Origin: Pisolithus tinctorius
Lineage: Eukaryota > Basidiomycota > Agaricomycetes > Boletales > Pisolithaceae
Direction: 5' to 3'
Assembly: GCA_024663395.1 (NCBI GenBank)
Contig: JANFAH010000003.1
Coordinates: 930,001 to 994,000, forward strand
Length of the DNA: 64,000 bases
Made by a program: the position numbers and the translations under genes. The notes below the pieces were generated by a model. The model was given only the letters and a program-made list of their open reading frames with translations. It ran no database searches and was not told where the DNA came from. Positions 56,901 to 64,000 of the stretch are shown piece after piece (the first letter of the stretch is position 1; the number at the start of each line of letters is the position of its first letter).

Positions 56901-59856
56901 AAGTCATCCAGTGAGGGCCGTTGCGAGTGTTCAAGGGCATCACGGGAACTAAGACGCGAACGGACAGTGCGGCGTGTTTTCTCATCACCAACAAGAGCCT
57001 TGAAGACGCCCGCAGGGACGGTGTTGGTGGCAGAGGAATTCTTGAAGTCCAGAGGAATAGGGGCACGACGCGATTTTGGAGGTGCTGCAGCACGGAGGGC
57101 GCTGGTTTCGCTGACGTCATCATTCTCGAGCCCTTCAACTTCAATGCCTGGCAGATTCTCATCGTTCTCAGCTCCGTTGTCAACCCCTTGTGAAGGCAGC
57201 GTCGGAAACCCAGAGAATGTGAGTGGTTGGAGAGGAGTGTGGAAATCTTGCGAACCTGCACGAGGGGATGGCGGAGCAGAACGGCGGACGCTACGAGGGG
57301 TCTCTCCGATTGCAGGGAACCGGAACGAAGCCATGTTTTCTTTGCCACTATCATTGCCATCATCTGTCGTGGTGAGGGAGCCTCGGCGTTGTCTCTTTTC
57401 TCTACCTTGTTGCGCTCGGGTGGGAGAAGATCGTACTGGGGAAGCGGCAATGGACGCGTTGTGGGCTCCTGTGGTGGAAATGGAAGTTGAGGCACCCCAG
57501 GCGGAGGTCGGAAAGTGAAACCCGTAGGCTTGAATTCTTGGGCTGATGCATTAAGTGGTTTACCCAGGGACGGTAATCGAGCATGACCAAGAGTGGGTGC
57601 TGGTGGGGGAGCTGCGCCATCGACTGACCACGAATTGGACCCACGGCTGGAACCGAATACGAAAGGCTTAGCATGAGGATTGAGACTTCCAGAAGCAGCT
57701 GCTGGAGGTCCAAATGCGTAATCAACTTGGAAGTGGTCAGATCCAACACGAGAATGCGCAAGGGCTGGGTCATGGATAGTAAACTGTCCGGAAGTTCCTC
57801 GAGAGTGAGGTAGCGGTGGCAACGGTCGACGGCCAGGTGTCGATGTTGATGACGGACGGAGAGCGGAATCGAGAGGGTCAATACCAAGAAACGACTCCCT
57901 GCGTTCGGCGTTTAGTCCTTCTTCACTTGGATTTGAAACAAAGTCGTAGTCGCCCCGAAGGGAAACGCCGAATACACCCGTCGGAGGCGCAGGGAAATTG
58001 GGCAGCCGCCTCGGTGTTTCGATTTCCTGTCGTCTCTGCCGAAGTGACCGGCGTTGCATCCTCTCGTGACGAGCGCGCTCTTCGTCGGAAGGATTCGACC
58101 ACTCTCCGATGCTCTGCTAGTGGAATGAAGTCATGAAAGAGACGAGAATAATCATATGGAAATCTACCTCATCGTCAGACTCGTCCATACGCAAATCCTC
58201 TGAACCAGTCCACTCCCCAACGGCTTCCTTGTCCAAATCATCAATTCCCGGATTCCCAACGGGGCTCCGTACAGGCACAATGTCAACCTCGTCCGGCGTA
58301 ACGCCATTGCGCACACCTCCAACGGATCTCAAGGACAACGTGTGTGACAACCTCGAGACGTGCCTTGAATGATGTGTGCTGGAATTTCTCATTGGGGCCA
58401 CCATGTCTGGCTCCACTTCAGGCTGGCTAATGGGTTGCGTGATTCCTTCTTCATTTGCAACGTTCTGGTCCACGCCAGGTGTCTCTTCCTGAGGCTCTTC
58501 TTCTTCTGGAATATCCAAACCGAAACCACGAACAAAATCAGGACGGCTGCTGCCACGACTGATTCCTGCAGTAAGAGGCGGTAACGTCACAGGCATACGA
58601 CCTTGGGGTGCGTGAAGGCCATCAAAATGCGTAGACCCAAAGGGCGTGTCAGGCTCGATGCTGTCGGATCCAAGAACAGCACTTGGGCCGAAGGGGTTGA
58701 ACGCAGCAGAGGGGCTAAAGTATGTAGGGTGTGCCATAGGTGGATGGGCAAGTGAGAGGCTGTAGCCATGCTTGTTCTGTTGGAATGCCTGCGAATTAGG
58801 GGACGGCGACAAATTCACCGGGGGTTGTGGAGAACTTGACAACGAGTTGGATGTGGAAGCATTTTGCGATCGGCGCAGCTCATTTAATTTGAAATACAAC
58901 AACGATGGATCGGCCGGGGATGATATCTATGGAAGCATGCACATGAGATGAGCTGAACACGTTGACCATAATATGGAGGGTGCTTACTGAGGCTGCTCGA
59001 GCATGCGGTGCATGAATTGGTAAAGAACCTCCAGATCCTCGCTCAACACCCAACTTCTCCAGCCTCTCCTCTATCAGTCTTTGTTTTAAGGTATCCCATG
59101 CAAACTGACAATGCAAGACTCAGTGTTCTACAAAACTACAGAACATTCACCGCCTTACCTTTCCTGGTAAGAAGACATCGATAGCATTGGGTATCGCATA
59201 TCGCCAAGCATCCGGGGGGAACAATTCCGCGGTATCAATTTCTGGAGGTATTATAACTGGTTCTTCCGTGCTTGTCGTCGGCATCGGCGTTCGCGCCCAT
59301 GAAGGACGCGAAGGTGGGTCACCGTTTGTTCCGGGTATCGTCTCTACTGGGAGGTTAACGACTATTTTCTTTCCCTTTTGCATAGTCGGTGGCGGTGGTT
59401 GAATAGCCATTGGGCTATGCTTACGCCCAGGACCTCCAAGTGGTGCCTTCGGTGGACCTCCGATGCTTACACTGGGTTGCCTTCGGATTCTGGGTATGAA
59501 AGGCTGTCCGAAAGATGGTGCCGTGATATGCGAAGGAAATCCCTGTCCCAGAGGTGTGATGGGTATCGCAGTTGGCGGCGGGAAGCCGGGATAGTGTACC
59601 ATGCTTGCATGGGCTTTGTGAAGAGCGTACGCAGGACGACCTGGGCATTTGGCGGTTGCGGCTGGAAAAAAGGTTGCATGGGTGTCTGAAGTGGAGGATG
59701 TCCTATCGAGAATGGGGGCGGAGGATGATAGCTCTGCTGCAGAGAGGTCGGCAGCCCAGGAGAGAACATGGCTTGTCTGCCATCAAATGGCTGTTGCATA
59801 CCAAGCGACGGGGGAATACTGAGACGGGGAGGGGGCTGTCTTACTTGCGAGGCCAT
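53970..59856 (-). CDS. Large coiled-coil protein of unknown function
   Basis: Start MASQVRQPPPRLSIPPSLGM at 59856. About 700 residues are Pro/Ser-rich and disordered (PPPPFSIGHPPLQTPMQPFF, FGQPFIPRIRRQPSVSIGG, ELFPPDAWRYAIPNAIDVF). An acidic part follows (DIPEEEEPQEETPGVDQN), then SSRLSHTLSLRSVGG-like and RMQRRSLRQRRQEIETPRRL. A 576-residue open stretch (57334-55604) begins MASFRFPAIGETPRSVRRS. Long heptad-rich coiled coils end at about 54300 (ELQIQLAKARGAHGQVRVE, AHEKELTAQSLKLL, LESEHAALQKRLREQEQK). The tail is disordered, ending DPKHRLIGPK at 53970. Composition suggests a scaffold or filament protein, but no family is recognised. One base seems missing near 57400, before QRRGSLTTTDDGNDSGKEN. 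Confidence 0.65.
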
Positions 59857-60278
59857 ATTTACCCGTGGACTGAGATGTCGTGGAGCTGGCTGCTATTCCG
59901 GTCGTCCCGTATGGTACCAGAAGGCGAGATAGCGAGACGAGCTTTGCACGGTGCGGTGACTCGAGAACCTAGCTTGTCCTCGCCAGGTGGGTATCTAACG
60001 TCGAAGACAAGCGTTAGCGGCGACAAACCCAAGGAAAAGTCGCCTTGTCCGCGAAAAAACTCTATCCGTGCCAAACGGCAAGGGAGCAGCAGAAACAAAA
60101 TGCAAAAGACAACTCAATAGACAAGGAGTACCCAGCCCGACATTTCGCTTATCCCCGCCACGTGCTCTCCATTACAATGGGTCTCAGAAAAAAAAAACTC
60201 GTCACATTGCAATTGTATAAGATAAATTACGAGGTCATTAAAGGCGTCGGGATAGTACAACGAAGAAAGACCAAGGGA
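59857..60278. other. Intergenic region between TOP2 and the coiled-coil gene
   Basis: Both neighbours are on the minus strand, so this holds the promoter of the coiled-coil gene and the TOP2 3' UTR. No gene seen. Confidence 0.5.
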
Positions 60279-63200
60279 TCAGTCATCCTCAAACATATCA
60301 TCATCATCATTATCATCATTATCGTCGTCAGAGCCCGAGTCAATCTCGATGTACTTCTTGGCCTTATTCGTCGCAGCGCGTCTCGGTGCAGGCGCACGAG
60401 CAGCCACTGTATCACTCATAACGATTTCGTCATCGTCGCTGGCTGTCTTCTTCTTGGATGGCGGCTTCTTGGCAGGTACCGGCTTGCTGCCCGATGGTTT
60501 CCGTGCAGCGGGTTTCTGAGCAACTTCTGGGGGCGTGGAGGACTTCTTGTCGAAGAAATCGGTCACTGACGCCTGACCAATCTTCTTTTTCTTCGTCGCA
60601 GGCCGGACATAAGCCTCGTCGTCATCGCTATCATCTGCCGTGGTAGGCCTAAAACGAGGATAAGATGATAGTTCTATTCTGCCAGGCACTAGACACGTAC
60701 GATTTCCTCTTGGGCCCGTCCTCCTGTGCTAACGCCTTCCCTTTCCCCTTGTTCGGAGCAGGAACAGCCATCTCAATATCCGAATCAGAGTCGGGCAGCT
60801 TCAGTGCTTTCGCAGCTTTCTTCGGCGGAGGGCCAGTAATCTCCAGATCGGAGTCCGAGGCAGGTTCGGCCTTCTTCGCCACGTTTTTGACAGGGGCCTT
60901 CTTAGGCGCGGGAGCAGGTTTTTCGTCTTCGCTCTCGATCTTGGATGGTCCAGCAACCGCAGGCTTGGGCTTGGGTTTAGGTTCAGCCTTCTTCTTTGCA
61001 GCAGCCTTGGACGGTTTGAAATCATCCTCTGAATCATCTGAGTGGAGAGCTTTACGAGGTCTAGCGATTGTCAGTGATTTTCGGTGCTCGAGGGTAGCCT
61101 GCTTCTTCTTAATCTTTTTGCCGTTGGCATCAAGTAAACTTCGGCTCTCATATTCCTGACACGATTTCTGGTGCAACGGTTAGCTGCGGGTGTTTGAGGT
61201 TTGGAAGTTCCCTACCTCCCACTCCTTCAAGAAGTTATCGAGGTCTTCGTTCCACAATCCTCTGGGTGTACGCTCGAGCAAGGCTAATAATTCAGCTTCT
61301 TTCTCCGCGGCTTGTTGAAGCAGTTTTTCAATCTAATCACCCGTGTCATAAACCAGGAATACCACAAAGCATTTTGGTACTTACCTTCTCCTTGGTCAAG
61401 CTCCAGATAGCCATGCCCAATAAGTAATCATAATCTGTGGAACCAGCGGCTTCCTCAGCCTCAGCCGCATCATCGTCTTGGTTGATGACTTCTTCAGTCT
61501 CTCCCGCGGCTTTTGCCTTGCTTACTTTTGGGAACGGACGGAATTTGAGCTTGCGCAAGTCGGCAATAATGTCTGCCTTCTTGCGGTTCGAAACCACTAG
61601 TTCCTTGTCCACTATCATCTTCACGAATCGAGCCTGATTGGACAATCGCTCAAACTGAGTCTGCAACTCGTTGGCCAGGAAGTCCTATATCGTAATTTTT
61701 CAGGTCAGTGGGACTATACCCTAAAGCAGTCAGATAACTGACCTTCCGCTTCTGATAATATGCGAGTCGTTTGGGGTAAAACTCTTCGATAATCTCCTCT
61801 GGGGAATCATACTTCTGAATTTTGCCCTCGAAGTTGAAACAAATCATGTTGCTGGTATTGACCTTGCTCGTCAACTTGAAGAATTCAACAAGCCCTTGTT
61901 CCTCAGCCTTCTCTAGGTCCTTAGCTCCCATAGTGATGACGAAGTGCACGTTCACATTGTCGTGGTGTTCCTTGTAATCCTGACGAGTGGGTTAATCTTA
62001 ATGTTCCGCATCGTGGAATGCATGAAGTACCTTGATTACACCGTCACCTTTCTCTCCAATCATAGCTTCCAACTCCGCCTTGTAACTCTGAGTCCATTTA
62101 TGAATGGGTAGCTCAGTGATCTCAACAGTTGTATCATTAATTTTGCGTGCGATACCGGTGACGTCGTATTTGTGGTCGCCAACTTTTCTGACGGTACCCT
62201 TAAATCCTTTCCACCAAGGCAGCATTGGCACCATCTCTTCGCCGTCCATGAGGCGACGGAGGTTCGCGATAATGTCAACAGGATTGTACGAGGGGATATT
62301 AGTGCTCCAACCTATGAAGTTTAATAAACACCTCGCTAGACACCAAGGCGAATAATTTACCGGTTCCGATACCCTCAGCACCATTGACAAGTACCAGCGG
62401 AATAACTGGCATATAATACTCCGGTTCGATCCAATCATTGTCTTCCTTCAAGTACGTCAGGAGAGGGTCATCCGCGGGATTAAAAATCGTCCTCGTCCAA
62501 GGTGACAGCTCAGTGAAGATATACCTGGCCGAGGCGTGGTCTTTACCACCCTGATCACGTGTACCGTACTGCCCATTAGGCAGTAAGAGGTTAAGGTTAT
62601 TGGATCCGACGTAGTCCTGCGCGAGGTTCACAATCGTCATTGTAAGAGAAGCCTCTCCATGATGGTAGGCCGCCACTTCCGAAATATAACCAACAAGTTG
62701 GGCAACCTAAAGAAAAAAGCAAGTCAACGATACTGTAGAACAAGCCATCAACAAAAACAAACCTTTATTTCTTTCTTTAGTTTACGCTTGAAACAACCCC
62801 AGATGACTTTGCGTTGACCCGGTTTGAGACCGTCGGCCATGGAAGGAATAGACCGCACATTGTCAGCCATCGAGAAGAGGATAAGTTCTCTGTTGATGAA
62901 ATCAGAGAATGGGATTTCATCCATGTTGTGATCCAGATATGTCCCCGGCTGTGTAACTTCAGAGTATGTGCTATTGCGAATACGGTCGAGCTTACTTTAA
63001 ACTGCCGTAACCATTCTTTGCGTTCGTCCGCCTTCTTCTTACTGAAAGCAAGTTCAATGAGATCTCTGTCGCCTTCTTGCGTGGTTGCAAAAGGTATCAT
63101 GTGCTTCGCCATGTTGCTAAAGTAGTACCGTGCATCTGCATCACTGGAAGTACCAAGACCCTTTGAACATCAGATCACTACGAGCCCGACAAGCATCTGA

Positions 63201-64000
63201 GACGCAGATTTCCTGACCTTATAATACTTTGAGTCCCATTTGTGTGCATCGGGTGTATTTTCAAGCCATTGTTCATACTCCGGGATTGTAAAGAAGTCGA
63301 TCCGCTGTTTGCCTTTGCTGACCTACACGCATGTAGCATGGGCATCAAAGCGAAAAAAGAGACGGCGATCTCACTTACCCTCACAATTGGCGTCACGAAT
63401 TCCACCAAGAAGTTGGGAACTTTTAGCAACGACGGGAAGAAATGATCGAGAAAGTTAATCAGAAGGCCCTTAATATGAGAACCATCGTGATCCTACGTGA
63501 CCAAGCTTCACCAATCAGCACGCGCACTGAATCTAGCGACGAACCTGATCCGTCATGATCATCAGCCGTCCATAGCGCAAGCTGCTAACACTGATATATT
63601 CTTTATTGTGTTGCAACCCCATGATCTTCTTAATATTTTGAATCTCCTCGTTCTTCATGATTTGGTCGTGTTTCGCTTCGCGAACGTTGAGTAACTTTCC
63701 GCGTAACGGGAACACGCCGAAGTGATCACGCCCAACTACACCAAGCCCAGCAACGGCTAAGGCTTTGGCGGAGTCTCCCTCGGTCAAAATAAGCGTACAG
63801 CGCTCTGCGTACTTCGTGCCAGCGTTATTTGCGTCGGCCAGTTTCGTCATACCAGTGAGACTGTAACATAATCAGAACTAAATGCGCTATGTAGCTCAGT
63901 ACGCGTACCGATTGCGCTTCGACCCATCAGTTTTCTTGATTTGCTGGTCAGCTTTAAACTTGGCCCAGTTCAACACTTGATCGACGATGGAAGACTTTTG
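60279..64000 (-). CDS. TOP2: DNA topoisomerase II, central and C-terminal part (5' end outside window)
   Basis: Passes one DNA duplex through another. The window holds the end of the transducer domain (KSSIVDQVLNWAKFKADQQ), TOPRIM with TLILTEGDSAKALAVAGLG and YGRLMIMTDQ followed by the Asp/His-rich DG motif, PSLLKVPNFLVEFVTPIV, the winged helix with the catalytic tyrosine in HASARYIFTELSPW (Tyr at 62521-62523), EPEYYMPVIPLVLVNGAEGI, ELPIHKWTQSYKAELE, and the coiled coil. The C-terminal tail is Lys/Asp/Pro-rich (PKKAAKALKLPDSDSDIEM) and ends in an Asp/Asn run encoded by an ATC-type microsatellite (60290-60335), stop at 60279. Introns of about 50-60 nt. I noticed no frameshift here. Confidence 0.93.

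Noticed and set aside
60295..60335. ATC-type microsatellite as a regulatory repeat.
   Set aside because: It lies inside the TOP2 coding end and simply encodes the Asp/Asn-rich tail.

Overview
The window is nuclear DNA of a filamentous basidiomycete, most likely an Agaricomycete mushroom. Genes carry many phase-consistent introns of about 45-67 nt. The transposons include a KDZ element with a CxC2 cysteine cluster. The host genes (SEC4-type Rab, ARP5, KTI12, DOT1, DBP3, an oxysterol-binding protein, TOP2, a TRANK1-like helicase) and a TPR-HET protein fit that group. I saw no rRNA, tRNA or CRISPR array. All family names rest on motifs read by eye; no database was searched.

Layout. (1) 1-9.2 kb: DNA-transposon territory. 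An intact but window-truncated KDZ transposase (minus strand) is followed by three lineage-specific genes, two of them broken only by TGA codons. The whole stretch is packed with the tetramer TGCC/GGCA. (2) 9.2-22.4 kb: a Ty1/copia retrotransposon with 292-bp LTRs. A Ty3/gypsy chromovirus (13.9-22.0 kb, 714-bp LTRs, ACCTA target duplication, opposite orientation) is nested in its RNase H end. The gypsy element has a -1 slippery gag-pol junction, a Tf1-like 11-nt self-priming site, and an extra gene antisense to pol. (3) 22.4-23.5 kb: repeat-rich spacer. (4) 23.5-36.9 kb: TRANK1-like helicase (minus), SEC4 (plus), ARP5 (minus). (5) 37-48.8 kb: a duplicated HET-DOT1 block flanking dephospho-CoA kinase and KTI12. 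One copy keeps the TPR-HET gene and a ruined DOT1; the other keeps DOT1 and a ruined HET. (6) 48.9-64 kb: DBP3, an oxysterol-binding protein, a long coiled-coil protein and topoisomerase II, the last cut by the window edge.

Three signals stand out. First, the gypsy element is saturated with CGGAG/CTCCG in its LTRs, coding regions and antisense gene, and that antisense gene encodes a Zn2Cys6-like cysteine cluster, a fold family known for binding CGG triplets. The TGCC-saturated KDZ region likewise carries a gene with a Zn2Cys6-like cluster, a coiled coil and an acidic tail. This suggests element-encoded proteins that recognise a short motif spread through their own element. Second, every internal stop in the mobile-element genes (12 of 12) is TGA in a context explained by CGA>TGA, and every LTR-LTR difference is a CpG transition: methylation-driven decay. 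Third, many single-base deletions hit otherwise well-conserved host genes between about 34 and 58 kb, which may be consensus error rather than biology.
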